A stretch of DNA of 64,000 nucleotides. Source: Bosea vestrisii. GTDB lineage: Bacteria; Pseudomonadota; Alphaproteobacteria; Rhizobiales; Beijerinckiaceae. The notes below the pieces were generated by a model. That model was given only the letters and a program-made list of their open reading frames with translations, was not told the DNA's origin and did not search any database. The position numbers and the translations under genes are program-made. Positions 55,806 to 64,000 of this stretch are shown here, in pieces; within the stretch, counting starts at the first letter, position 1, and each line of letters opens with the position of its first letter. The DNA lies in assembly GCF_030144325.1 (NCBI RefSeq), contig NZ_CP126308.1, forward strand, positions 308,255 to 372,254. The letters run 5' to 3'.

Positions 55806-56235
55806 CGCCTCGATCTCCCACGGGCACGATGCGGAAGGCGGGATATGGCGTGCCGCCGTCGAGATGGTCCCAGGCGAGCGCCACGGCCGCGCCGATCCGA
55901 ATGTCGCCCGCATCGCTATCGACGATATTGGCGATGATGCGCACACCCTCAGCCAGTTCGACGGTGGCGACAGAGAGCGGCAGCCGGCCGGTCACGCCCG
56001 GTCCGGGAACGCGAACGACGGTCGCCGCATAGATGGTGCCCCTACCCTCGACCTCCCGCCACTCCACGTTCTGGCTACCTGTATAGAGGCTCAGCGGATG
56101 AGGGGGATGCTGGAAGCGCTGCGTGTCGCGACAGTATTGCAGGACCAGCCGACCCTGCTTCGCGTTCTCCCAGAATGGCTTGGACGGCACGTAGCGGTCT
56201 GGTGCCGGAACCGGCCGGCTTGGAGCTTCGGACAT
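55798..56235 (-). CDS. OB-fold (DUF35/ChsH2-like) acyl-CoA-associated protein
   Basis: A 145-residue DUF35-type protein: N-terminal rubredoxin-like part followed by an OB fold (GTIYAATVVRVPGPGV and the later ANIVDSDAGDIRIGAAVAL). The zinc ribbon normally has four Cys, but only one (LQYCRDTQRFQHPP) is visible, so zinc binding is probably lost. Such proteins form complexes with thiolase-like/SCP2 partners, and the partner gene lies one base upstream in the same operon. Confidence 0.83.
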   Translation of the reverse strand: MSEAPSRPVPAPDRYVPSKPFWENAKQGRLVLQYCRDTQRFQHPPHPLSLYTGSQNVEWREVEGRGTIYAATVVRVPGPGVTGRLPLSVATVELAEGVRIIANIVDSDAGDIRIGAAVALAWDHLDGGTPYPAFRIVPVGDRGGA

Positions 56236-56236
56236 C

Positions 56237-57403
56237 TCAGACCTCCAGGATCATCGCGGCGCTGCAACCCCAGTTGCGGCCGTAGGGAATGACGCCGATG
56301 CCGGTTACGAGCGCGTTGCGCGCATCGGGTACCTGCCGCTCGCCGCCCTCGCCGAAAAGCTGCCGAACCGCCTCGGCTAGGTTCAGGCCGCCGCTCGCCA
56401 GTCCCGGCTGGCCGGCGGAGATCTGCCCGCCGCCGGTATTCAGCGGCAGAGTTCCGCGGAAGGACAGATCGGTGTCGCGCACGAAGGCCGATCCTGCTCC
56501 GGGCTCGCAGAAGCCGAAGGACTCCAACTGCATGAGCACGGCGATGGTGAAATCGTCATAGGGCTGGAACATGCAGATCGCGTCCGGACGCAGGCCCGAG
56601 CGGTCGAAAACACGCCTCGCGACGTCTGTGAAGCCGGTCTGCGTGATATCGGCTTTGGGATTGGCGCCGCCGAAATTGGTCAATTCGGCGTAGGCGGTCG
56701 GCTTGGCGAACTTATCAAGACCGCGCGCGCGCGCCTCCTCCTCGCTCATGACCAGAAACGCGTTCGCTCCGTCGCAATACATCACGCAGTCGAGAATGCG
56801 CAGAGGGTCGGCGATCTGCCGGGAGGCGAGATAGTCCTCCATCGTCAAAGGCTTGCGAAACTTGTCGAGAGCGTTGGGATTGCGTAGGGCATGCTCGCGC
56901 TGGGTGATCGCGATCTTGCCGAGCGCCTCCGGATCGAGCCCGTATTGATAATCGTATCGGCTCATCAGCAGGCCGAAGGTAGCCGGCGGCCCCTGCACAC
57001 CCTGCGGATCCTGGAATTCGGGCCGATAGGCGCCGTAATCCGCCCGGAACGCCGTGCTCGGCGCATCGGCCGACATCACGACCGCGATGCGGCACATGCC
57101 GTCGCGGATCGCCGACATCGCTCGGGCGACGCCACCGGTCGCCGAGCATCCGCCGATGCCGCCGGCATTCAGCCAGCTCGGCGTCAACCCCAGCGCATCC
57201 GCCATATAGACCGCGAAGAACGGATTGCTGCCCTCGCTCAAAGCGAGCGTGACCGACAGCCCGTCGATTTCATCCTTCGCTATTCCTGTCTTGGCCAGTA
57301 GCTCGCTCAGGGCAAGCCCGGCGAAATCATAGGCGGAACGCCCGCTCTGAGAGACGACTTTCGTCTCTGCATAGCCGGCGATGACGATATCTGACCGTGA
57401 CAT
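56237..57403 (-). CDS. Thiolase/SCP2-like protein (possible Ltp2-type aldolase)
   Basis: A 388-residue thiolase-fold protein of the lipid-transfer/SCP2 type. The start ATG 57403 gives MSRSDIVIAGYAET, typical for the group. A Cys lies in AGGIGGCSATGGVARA; near the C-terminus NTGGGQISAGQPGL has Gln where thiolases keep the catalytic GHP His. With the adjacent DUF35 protein it matches Ltp2-ChsH2 pairs, which cleave a beta-hydroxyacyl-CoA by retro-aldol reaction rather than thiolysis. That reaction is inferred. Confidence 0.83.
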   Translation of the reverse strand: MSRSDIVIAGYAETKVVSQSGRSAYDFAGLALSELLAKTGIAKDEIDGLSVTLALSEGSNPFFAVYMADALGLTPSWLNAGGIGGCSATGGVARAMSAIRDGMCRIAVVMSADAPSTAFRADYGAYRPEFQDPQGVQGPPATFGLLMSRYDYQYGLDPEALGKIAITQREHALRNPNALDKFRKPLTMEDYLASRQIADPLRILDCVMYCDGANAFLVMSEEEARARGLDKFAKPTAYAELTNFGGANPKADITQTGFTDVARRVFDRSGLRPDAICMFQPYDDFTIAVLMQLESFGFCEPGAGSAFVRDTDLSFRGTLPLNTGGGQISAGQPGLASGGLNLAEAVRQLFGEGGERQVPDARNALVTGIGVIPYGRNWGCSAAMILEV

Positions 57404-57474
57404 GTCGGCACCTCTACATTTGCTCGAGACGGCGGTGGCGCCGCCTCGAAATGCGCGCTTCAAGGGCTGGAAAA

Positions 57475-58272
57475 TCAGCTCGCGGGTCGGCCGCCGTGGA
57501 AGGACGCGATGTCCTCTTCCTCTTCCTCGCCGCCCATGGCCTGGGCGATGACGGCCTCACAGTCCTTTACGGCAGCGGTGTCGGACCGCAACCGGGGCGA
57601 CATCTCCTTCACCAGCACGATCCTGGCGCCGGGTCCGAGCACGACAGCGCGGTCGGCTATGTCGATCGCGTCCTGGATCCTGTGCGTGACGAAGAGGCAG
57701 GTCTTCCCGAATTCCTTGGCGATCCGGTAGAAATCGCGCCGCAGCTTGGTGGCCGTCGCGTGATCGAGTTGGCTGAAGGATTCGTCGAGAAAGACGATCG
57801 CGGGATCGACCGCCAGTGCCCGGGCAAGCGAGACGCGCTGGCGCATGCCGCCGGAGAGCTCGTGGACATATTTGCCTTCCGCGCCCTTCAGATTGACGCG
57901 CTCGAGCCACTTCAACGCCCTGTCCCGGGCTTCGGCAGCCGGCACACCGAGGATCAGCAGACCCAGCTCGGCATTCTCAACGGCGGTACGCCAAGGCAGG
58001 AGCCGGTCCGTCTGGAACGAGACCGCGATGCGGCCTTTGAGTTCACGAAACTGGGCGTTCGGATCGAAGCCGGCGACGCGGATCTGACCGCTTTCGGGCG
58101 CGATCGTCCCCATCACCAGATTGAGCACCGTGCTCTTTCCCGCCCCGGTTCTTCCGAGCAGCCCGACGATTTCCCCCTCAGCTACGTCGAGGCTGAGGTC
58201 CTCGACCGCGACAAAGGCGCCGAAGCTCTTGTGCACGTTCTTGAGTTCGATGATCGGCATGGAAGCGCTCAT
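57475..58272 (-). CDS. ABC transporter ATP-binding protein, NitT/TauT type
   Basis: A 265-residue ATPase. ATG 58272 (MSASMPIIELKNV) overlaps no upstream gene and is preceded by the permease stop. Walker A reads GRTGAGKST, the signature is LSGGMRQRVSLARAL and Walker B is IVFLDESFSQLD, where Ser replaces the usual Pro of DEP. This resembles SsuB/TauB-type ATPases. It pairs with the permease gene immediately upstream. Confidence 0.9.
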   Translation of the reverse strand: MSASMPIIELKNVHKSFGAFVAVEDLSLDVAEGEIVGLLGRTGAGKSTVLNLVMGTIAPESGQIRVAGFDPNAQFRELKGRIAVSFQTDRLLPWRTAVENAELGLLILGVPAAEARDRALKWLERVNLKGAEGKYVHELSGGMRQRVSLARALAVDPAIVFLDESFSQLDHATATKLRRDFYRIAKEFGKTCLFVTHRIQDAIDIADRAVVLGPGARIVLVKEMSPRLRSDTAAVKDCEAVIAQAMGGEEEEEDIASFHGGRPAS

Positions 58273-58273
58273 T

Positions 58274-59104
58274 TTACCGTACCTCCACTTCCGGCCGCCA
58301 GCGCAGGACCAGCTTCTCCAAGGCTGATACGACCGACTGCAGGACAAGGTTGAAGATCACCAGGAGGAAGGTCCAAGCGAAGACAAGATCGATGCGCATG
58401 CTCGACTGGGCAAGGCTCATGCGCGAGCCGATGCCTATCGCCGATGCCACGAGTTCGGCGAAGACGGCCATCCGGATGGCGTAGCCAACGACCGATTTCG
58501 TCGTGATGAAGATGTAGGGCACCACATGAGGCATGATCAGATAGCGCAGGATCTGCCAGCGATTGGGCCTGAAGCTCTCGACCATGTCGATCTGCTCTCT
58601 CGGCAATGAACGAATACCTTCGTAAACGTTCATTGCGTAGAAAGGTAGCAGAATAACCGTGAGGATAAAGAATATCCGCGTTTCGGTATCTTTGAACCAG
58701 AAGACAGCGATCAACATCCAGGACAGGGCGGGAATGCCGGTGTCGATGACGATGATGGCGCGCAGGAACGGCCGGACCGTGGGCAGCATGGCCATCAGCA
58801 CGCCTATGATGACGCCGACCACCAGCGCGAACCCGAGTGCCGCGAAGAGGCGTGCGATCGTGACGAGCACATGCATCCGGTCGCTGAAGACGATGTCATG
58901 CGCCGCGGTGAGAATGCTCATCGGCGAAGGCATGATGTAGTCCGGCACGTAGCCGCTGGCGACCTGCATGGCCGCGACCATCACCGCGACCACGACGATC
59001 GTCGCCAGAATATCGCTATTGGCAGACAGCCGCTTCATCCGTTTGCCGGCAGCCGTTTCAGGGCCCGACGGAATCGGACGCGCCGCAACCGAATTGCCGC
59101 TCAT
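58274..59104 (-). CDS. ABC transporter permease, NitT/TauT type
   Basis: A 276-residue permease. ATG 59104 (MSGNSVAARP) has GGGAGGA six bases upstream; ATG 59110 sits directly beside that site and is less likely. Membrane segments occur near 40-60, 85-110, 115-140, 150-170, 200-220 and 235-260. The EAA-like loop is around SFRPNRWQILRYLIMPHVVPYIF. It is the first gene of the - strand operon that runs to the ACAD genes. The binding protein is encoded beyond the LysR gene at 60328-61315. Confidence 0.9.
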   Translation of the reverse strand: MSGNSVAARPIPSGPETAAGKRMKRLSANSDILATIVVVAVMVAAMQVASGYVPDYIMPSPMSILTAAHDIVFSDRMHVLVTIARLFAALGFALVVGVIIGVLMAMLPTVRPFLRAIIVIDTGIPALSWMLIAVFWFKDTETRIFFILTVILLPFYAMNVYEGIRSLPREQIDMVESFRPNRWQILRYLIMPHVVPYIFITTKSVVGYAIRMAVFAELVASAIGIGSRMSLAQSSMRIDLVFAWTFLLVIFNLVLQSVVSALEKLVLRWRPEVEVR

Positions 59105-59191
59105 GCTCATTCCTCCCAGTTCGCCGCAGTATGATGGGGCGATCTGCGCGTGTTTGTTGCCTTGATGGCGCCGCGCTTTATGCAGACCCGA

Positions 59192-59266
59192 CACTATCAT
59201 CCGCCCGCCCGTACCAAAGCGCGGATTCAGACTGCGTATTGTTCCAAAAATGGGACGATGATAGCG
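59192..59266. promoter_or_regulatory. Divergent control region with LysR-type inverted repeats
   Basis: CACTATCATCC (59192-59202) and CGATGATAGCGTG (59256-59268, last bases outside the span) form separated inverted arms, and GTTCCAAAAATGGGAC (59241-59256) is a smaller near-palindrome with T-N11-A spacing. They lie between the divergent permease operon and the LysR gene at 59370, where a LysR operator is expected. Confidence 0.4.
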
Positions 59267-59369
59267 TGCGGCAGCCACCGCCGGAGCCTGTCGAACTGCA
59301 AGAAGGCCATGCGGAGCCACCATCGCGCTCCGGATAGGACCATGGCGGCACCGGCCTAGGGAGGACGCA

Positions 59370-60341
59370 ATGAATTTCGACCTTAATGCCCTGCTGGTCT
59401 TCTTCGAGGTCGTGAACCAGGAGAACGTCACTAAGGCGGCTCGTCTGTTGGGGCAGCCAAAATCGACCGTCAGCCGTAAGATCAGGCATCTGGAGGATCA
59501 GGTCGGCGCGGCACTGCTGAAGCGGGCGAATCGGCGGATCATCGTCACCGATGAAGGCCGCCGTCTGCACGATCACTGCTCGCGGATCGCGGCGGAACTG
59601 GAAAGCGCGGGACTACAGACGACGCAGCGGCGCACGAGCCTCAGCGGAAAACTACGCGTCAGCATGCCGATCGACTTTGGAACCGGCTGGATTAGCAGCG
59701 CGATCGCCTCGTTCGCCGCGAAGTACACGGAGATTGATCTAGAGATCCACGTCAACGGACGCTGGGTCGACGTGTCGGAGGAGGCTTACGACGTGGCCAT
59801 CCTGCTGGGCGATCCGGTCAACACCAGCGTGCCATCCCGCAGGCTGACGGCATTGACTCGCGGCATCTATGCGAGCCCCGAGCATCTGACACGATACGCC
59901 GCCCTCCCTCGCAGCCTCGCCGATGTGAAAGGCGTCTTCACCGAACAGCAGATCGCCGAGGGCATCTGGCAGAAGGCATCGCGAAGCGACTGCGAACGAG
60001 AGCACGGCATCGTGATCGTCAACAATATCGGCGTGGCGAGGGGGCTGGTCATCAGCGGTATCGGCGTCGGCGTGTTGCCGAACGTGATGTGCCGCGGCGA
60101 CGTGGCGAAGGGGCGCCTCATAAGGCTTGAGATGGAGGAGGACATCCCTGCCCTGCAGGCCACTGCGACCTACTTCGTCGGCCGCCACGTTCCGCGGCGC
60201 ACGCGTGCCTTCCTCGATCATGTCGAGGCCTTCCTGGCGGCCGACGGGCCGGCACGGCTCGACCGGGACGAGCAGGAAGTCCGCCCGCGTTCGCAGGCAC
60301 CCGGCCGGGGGCGGGACCGGCAGGCCGTCACGTCTCGATGA
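59370..60341 (+). CDS. LysR-family transcriptional regulator
   Basis: A 323-residue LysR regulator. GGGAGG lies about 7 bases before the ATG. The HTH (VNQENVTKAARLLGQPKSTVSRKIRHLEDQVG region; core TKAARLLGQPKSTVSRKI) is followed by an effector domain of the DsdC/AaeR-like group (DVSEEAYDVAILLGDP). It diverges from the permease operon and overlaps the 3' end of the binding-protein gene by 14 bases. It probably controls both flanking transcription units. Confidence 0.92.
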   Translation: MNFDLNALLVFFEVVNQENVTKAARLLGQPKSTVSRKIRHLEDQVGAALLKRANRRIIVTDEGRRLHDHCSRIAAELESAGLQTTQRRTSLSGKLRVSMPIDFGTGWISSAIASFAAKYTEIDLEIHVNGRWVDVSEEAYDVAILLGDPVNTSVPSRRLTALTRGIYASPEHLTRYAALPRSLADVKGVFTEQQIAEGIWQKASRSDCEREHGIVIVNNIGVARGLVISGIGVGVLPNVMCRGDVAKGRLIRLEMEEDIPALQATATYFVGRHVPRRTRAFLDHVEAFLAADGPARLDRDEQEVRPRSQAPGRGRDRQAVTSR

Positions 60342-61315
60342 AGAAGGCCGGGGCGACCGAATTCTTCAACAGTCCGTTGCGCTTGAGAAACTCTCCGGCC
60401 TTCGTGACGTTGGCACGCTCTTCCGCCGAGGTCATCGAGCCGAACCTGAAGCTCAGCCGCTTGGAGGTCAGGGCGTCCAGCAGGACCGCAGGTGGCGCCC
60501 CCGTCTTGTCCGCTACGATGCCGACCGCCTCGTTGGGGTCCGCCAGAATGCCCGTGATGCAGCTTTCGAAGGCCTTGCGAATGCGGGTCACCTGCTCGGG
60601 GTCGCGTTCGGCAAGTTCGCGCCGGACGGCGATGCCGAAATAGGGGAGCTCGGCGCCGTCGCTGATCTCTCGATAGGCCGCGCCCGCATTGAAGGTCACC
60701 CGCAAATCCTTGCGCCGCGCCAGCGTCGAGCTGATGTTCGGCTCCCATGACAACCCCCCGTCGGCGCGGTCGGCCAGCACCATCGTCATGGAGGAGGCCG
60801 GGTTGTCGACGCCCTGAATATTGATGTCCTTCCCCAGTTCCAGCCCGTAGCGCTCCTTGATCAGGCTTGAAACCATCCGGAACGTTCCTGTGGATTGCGG
60901 CGCCGCGAGCGTCTTGCCCTTGAGGTCCGGCACCGCCTTGACGTCGGGGTTGCCGGTGACGATCGCGATCATGCTGGCTGAGGTGATCGTGCAGAGCATC
61001 TTGATCGGAACACCCGCCTCATAGCGCTGCGCGAAGACGTCCCAGCTGCCGATGCAAACATCGTAATTTCCCGCGGCGAAATCGTTGTAATAGGTCGATA
61101 CCGTCGCGTATTCCTTTGGCGCCGCCAGGTTTGCCCCGGCGGCCTCCGCCAGTTTCTTCGCCTCCATGTAGCGGGCGATGAGCACCGTGAAGCCGGGCAC
61201 GAGAAAGGCCCAGCGGATATTCCCGGCCGACTGCGCCAAGCCCCCCTCCGGCGAGCCCCGCCATGGCGGCCAGGCCCGTGCCAAGAACTGTTCTGCGATC
61301 GATCACGTTCGACAT
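60328..61315 (-). CDS. NitT/TauT-type substrate-binding protein, frame interrupted at a C run
   Basis: Periplasmic binding protein for the adjacent importer. The proper start is ATG 61315, with GGGAGAG upstream, giving a twin-arginine-like signal (DRRTVLGTGLAAMAG). After LAGGG the frame switches: the rest of the mature protein (AQSAGNIRWAFLVPG onward) is one base over. The switch lies in six C (61241-61246); five would join the frames and give about 328 residues. Downstream blocks include GSWDVFAQRYEAGVPI and PDLKGKTLAAPQSTGT, typical of this class. The last 14 bases overlap the LysR gene. Confidence 0.82.
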
Positions 61316-61347
61316 GGCATTCTCTCCCTCTTTTCGGTTCTTGTTGT

Positions 61348-62133
61348 CTATTTCGGGCGCGACAGTGCCGGCGCTCTCTTCTCCAGGAAATCCTTGAGCC
61401 TGTTCAGCGCTTCTGGGGGCCGTGTCATGGAGGTGTTCAGATACTCCATGAATAGGCCGTCCTCATGCGACAAGTCGTTGACCCGCGGCAGCACGTTGGT
61501 GATCATCCAGTTCGTCTGCGGCACGTTGCCAGCGATGATCCGAGCAAGCTCCTTGGCTTTCTCAAGCGCTTTTCCCTGCGGCACCACGTATTGCGCTAAG
61601 CCGCACTGACGCCCTTCCTCAGCGTTCAGGATGCGCCCGGTCAGCATCATATCGGCCATCATCGGGTACCCGATGATGCGCTGGGTGCGGACGGTCCCGC
61701 CCCCGCCCACGAAGATTCCGCGCTGCCCCTCGGGCAGACCAAAGAAGGTACCTTCCTCAGCGACCCGGATATGGGCTGCAGAAGCGAGTTCGAGCCCACC
61801 CCCTATCGTCGCGCCGTGCAGGGCGCAGACTACCGGGAAGTTGCCGCGCGCCAGCAGGTCAAAGGTGGAATGCCACAGATGGCGAGGCCGGCGCTTGCGA
61901 GGCGCCTGTCCTTCCGGCGTCAGGCGCTTGGCGAGCTCGGCGAGATCGAGCCCGGCAGAGAAGTTCTGACCGTGACCGAACAGGACCGCAGCATCGACCG
62001 TGTCTGCGGCTTCGTTCAGAATGTCGCGCAGCTCGACTAGCAGCGCATCGTTGATGGCGTTCCGCTTGTCGGGCCGGTTGAGCCCGATCAGCGCGATCTT
62101 GTCTTCGACTTCGTAGGTGACGAGCGCAGGCAT
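61348..62133 (-). CDS. Enoyl-CoA hydratase/isomerase family protein
   Basis: A 261-residue crotonase-fold protein. Motifs are VLFGHGQNFSAGLDLAEL and CALHGATIGGGLELASAAHIRVAEEGTFFGLPEGQRG (core GATIGGGLELA), the oxyanion-hole regions. In place of the usual second catalytic Glu the region reads LPEGQRGIFVGGG. It lies 11 bases after the acyl-CoA synthetase gene and probably hydrates the enoyl-CoA made by the ACAD pair. Confidence 0.88.
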   Translation of the reverse strand: MPALVTYEVEDKIALIGLNRPDKRNAINDALLVELRDILNEAADTVDAAVLFGHGQNFSAGLDLAELAKRLTPEGQAPRKRRPRHLWHSTFDLLARGNFPVVCALHGATIGGGLELASAAHIRVAEEGTFFGLPEGQRGIFVGGGGTVRTQRIIGYPMMADMMLTGRILNAEEGRQCGLAQYVVPQGKALEKAKELARIIAGNVPQTNWMITNVLPRVNDLSHEDGLFMEYLNTSMTRPPEALNRLKDFLEKRAPALSRPK

Positions 62134-62144
62134 TACGCCCTCCG

Positions 62145-64000
62145 TTAGTTGCCGGTGCTTACGATGAGAGCGTCAAGAGCGATGGCGCCGTGGCCGCGTT
62201 CGTAGACCATCAGCGGGTTGACCTCGATGTCGGAGATCTCCGGCATTTCGAGAAGGAGGCGCCCGATTGCGACCGCGACCTCAGCGGTAGCCTCGACATC
62301 GACGGGAGCCATGTTGCGGAAGCCGTAAAGCATCTTGGCAGCCTTCAGCTTGGCGAGCTCGGCGACGAACTCCTCCTTGGTAGCGTCCGCGGCAACGAGG
62401 CGCACATCCTGCAGCGCTTCGACCATGATGCCGCCAAGTCCGAGCAGGACCACCGGGCCCCAGCGCGGGTCACGCCGGCCACCGACGACGAGCTCAAGCC
62501 CTCGTGCGGACATCTTTTCGACCAGCACGCCTTCAAGAGCGAGGCCGGGCTGTGCATTCTGGATATTCGCGTGCAGCGTTGCCCATGCCGCGCTCAGCGC
62601 ATCGCGATCCGCGAGGTTGAGGATCACACCACCAGCCTCTGTCTTATGGGCTAGTGCGGCGGCCTGAGCCTTGATAACGACTGGGTAGCCGATCTCGTTG
62701 GCGACCTTCAACGCCTCGTCGAGATTGCCGACCAGCTTGCCCTGCGGAACGTTGATTCCTTCCGATTGCAGCAGCGTCTTTCCAAGCCATTCGGGAAGGG
62801 TTCCGCCCGGCAGATCGGGGCGCTGGCGGCTGACGACGGCGGGCACGTCGCTCGCGACCGGAGGCTGTCGGACGATGCGCGCCATAGCTTTCAGAATTCG
62901 GTCCGACGACCGCGACACGATCACCTTGTTCGCCCGCGCGATGTCCGCGAACTCCTGCGGTAGGGGCAGTTGGTCGCCCAGCATCGCCATGGCGACCGGC
63001 TTGGCGCTACCGGCCTTGGCGGCCACGACGTGCTCGATATAGGCCCTGGCATGGGACGGAGAGACGATCGGGATTGAGATCGCCACGGCGCCGATCGACG
63101 GCTCCTTGAGCAGCGCCGCAACGCCGGCCCCGACGAGTTCGGGCTTCCAGACGGCCTCCGTCCCGAGATCGATCGGGTTCTTGGGCGAGATGAAGCTCGG
63201 CAGTAGTTCACGGAGTTCGTTTTCGGTCGGCGCCGACAGTACTGGAATCTCGACGCCGAGATCGGCGCAGAAATCATGGGCGATGCCGCAGAAGGCGCCA
63301 GAGAAGGTCAGGATGCCGAGCCCGCCGCGCGACGGTGCCGGATAACGCGACAGGATCTCAGCGACGTCAATGAACTCGTCCAGCGTATCGACGAGATGGA
63401 CCCCGGCACGCTCAACCTTGGCCTTCATGACGGCATAGTCGCCGGCGAGCGCACCGGTATGGGACTTCGCCGCCTCGCGCGCATGGGGGCTGCGCCCCGG
63501 AAAGAGCATGACCAGAGGTTTGCCGGCCGTCCGGGCGCGAGCGGCGGCCCGCAGGAACATGTCCGGCCGGCGGATGTCCTCGGCGTAGATCATGATGACG
63601 CGGGTGGCGGCATCGTCCACGAGGTGGTCAACGAAGTCGCCCAGCCCGAGATCCATCTCGTTACCGGTCGAGATGTTGTAGGACACGGCGACTCCGCGCG
63701 AATTCAGTCCGTGACGCAAATGATTGGCTAGGCCGCCGGACTGCGAGACGATCGCCACCGCGTCGTCCGTCCCCTTCGGCATCACGGGAACCTTGTTTAC
63801 GCCGACGAAGGTAATGCTGAAGCCTTCGGCATAGTTTGTGAATCCGAGGCAGTTGGGGCCGACGACGACCATGCCGCCGGAGCGCACCAGTTCGCCGATG
63901 CGATCCTGCTCCTTGCGACCGTCTTCACCGGTTTCCGCGAAACCGGATGCGAAGACGATGGCCGAGCCGACCTGCTGCTTCATGCAGTCTTCGAGCGTGC
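62145..64000 (-). CDS. NDP-forming acyl-CoA synthetase (acetate-CoA ligase family), 5' end outside window
   Basis: More than 612 residues of an NDP-forming acyl-CoA synthetase; the frame is open to base 64000, so the N-terminal CoA-binding domain is partly outside. The succinyl-CoA-ligase-like middle contains VVVGPNCLGFTNYAEG and AIVSQSGGLANHLRH. The C-terminal ATP-grasp domain has GYPVVIKAQAAALAHKTEAGGVILNL and the later VLLGLGGIMVEAL. It would activate the imported acid to its CoA thioester before beta-oxidation by the neighbouring enzymes. Confidence 0.9.
   Translation of the reverse strand, partial: TLEDCMKQQVGSAIVFASGFAETGEDGRKEQDRIGELVRSGGMVVVGPNCLGFTNYAEGFSITFVGVNKVPVMPKGTDDAVAIVSQSGGLANHLRHGLNSRGVAVSYNISTGNEMDLGLGDFVDHLVDDAATRVIMIYAEDIRRPDMFLRAAARARTAGKPLVMLFPGRSPHAREAAKSHTGALAGDYAVMKAKVERAGVHLVDTLDEFIDVAEILSRYPAPSRGGLGILTFSGAFCGIAHDFCADLGVEIPVLSAPTENELRELLPSFISPKNPIDLGTEAVWKPELVGAGVAALLKEPSIGAVAISIPIVSPSHARAYIEHVVAAKAGSAKPVAMAMLGDQLPLPQEFADIARANKVIVSRSSDRILKAMARIVRQPPVASDVPAVVSRQRPDLPGGTLPEWLGKTLLQSEGINVPQGKLVGNLDEALKVANEIGYPVVIKAQAAALAHKTEAGGVILNLADRDALSAAWATLHANIQNAQPGLALEGVLVEKMSARGLELVVGGRRDPRWGPVVLLGLGGIMVEALQDVRLVAADATKEEFVAELAKLKAAKMLYGFRNMAPVDVEATAEVAVAIGRLLLEMPEISDIEVNPLMVYERGHGAIALDALIVSTGN

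Overview
The window is high-GC DNA with dense, overlapping operons, alphaproteobacterial in style and most like Hyphomicrobiales (a Bosea- or Bradyrhizobium-type soil bacterium). That placement rests on gene content and base composition only. I see no rRNA, tRNA or CRISPR array.

Layout. (1) 1-10881, + strand: most of a VirB/VirD4 type IV secretion (conjugation) operon, virB4-x-virB5-small TM protein-lipoprotein-virB6-virB8-virB9-virB10-virB11-virD4. It is cut at its 5' end by the window edge and followed by a decayed IS1182-family transposase (11082-11947). (2) 12323-19888, - strand: a TAXI-TRAP uptake system (binding protein, fused permease), an Asp/Glu-type racemase, a three-subunit D-amino-acid/opine-type dehydrogenase, an AhpD-like protein and an RraA-like aldolase. 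Divergently, 20174-23620 encode a GntR regulator, a BisC-type molybdoenzyme and a RidA protein. Together they look like a nitrogenous-acid catabolic module. (3) 23621-33961: an accessory island of visibly lower GC. It holds an acylphosphatase, a PD-(D/E)XK nuclease, an XRE regulator divergent from a NADAR protein, and a tight five-gene operon (PRTase-like, ORC/CDC6-like AAA ATPase, Rossmann/CARF-like protein, SIS-HAD fusion, PfkB kinase). This is the best candidate for an undescribed system, probably a nucleotide-based stress or defence module. At its right edge lies the 3' stub of a GntR-family gene. (4) 34452-48340, + strand: AraC regulator, then an hmfABCDE-like 2-furoyl-CoA pathway, a thioesterase, a Liv-type ABC importer and a Bug-type binding protein. 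(5) 48460-53482: LysR, aldehyde dehydrogenase, UbiX, a TIGR02444 protein, and UbiD on the opposite strand. With the hmf genes this could form a furanic aldehyde/dicarboxylate to 2-oxoglutarate route. (6) 53551-64000, mostly - strand: two acyl-CoA dehydrogenases, an OB-fold/DUF35 protein with a thiolase/SCP2-like partner, a NitT/TauT-type ABC importer, LysR, enoyl-CoA hydratase and an NDP-forming acyl-CoA synthetase (cut by the window end), a beta-oxidation-like module for an unknown acid.

A recurring oddity is single-base length change at or beside G/C runs. Five genes are shifted this way: the transposase remnant at 11449, the DadA-like subunit at 16327-16331, SIS-HAD at 27648-27656, HmfA at 37249-37253, and the NitT/TauT binding protein at 61241-61246. 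In the last four the downstream frame restores a conserved family sequence, so they may be sequence errors rather than true pseudogenes.
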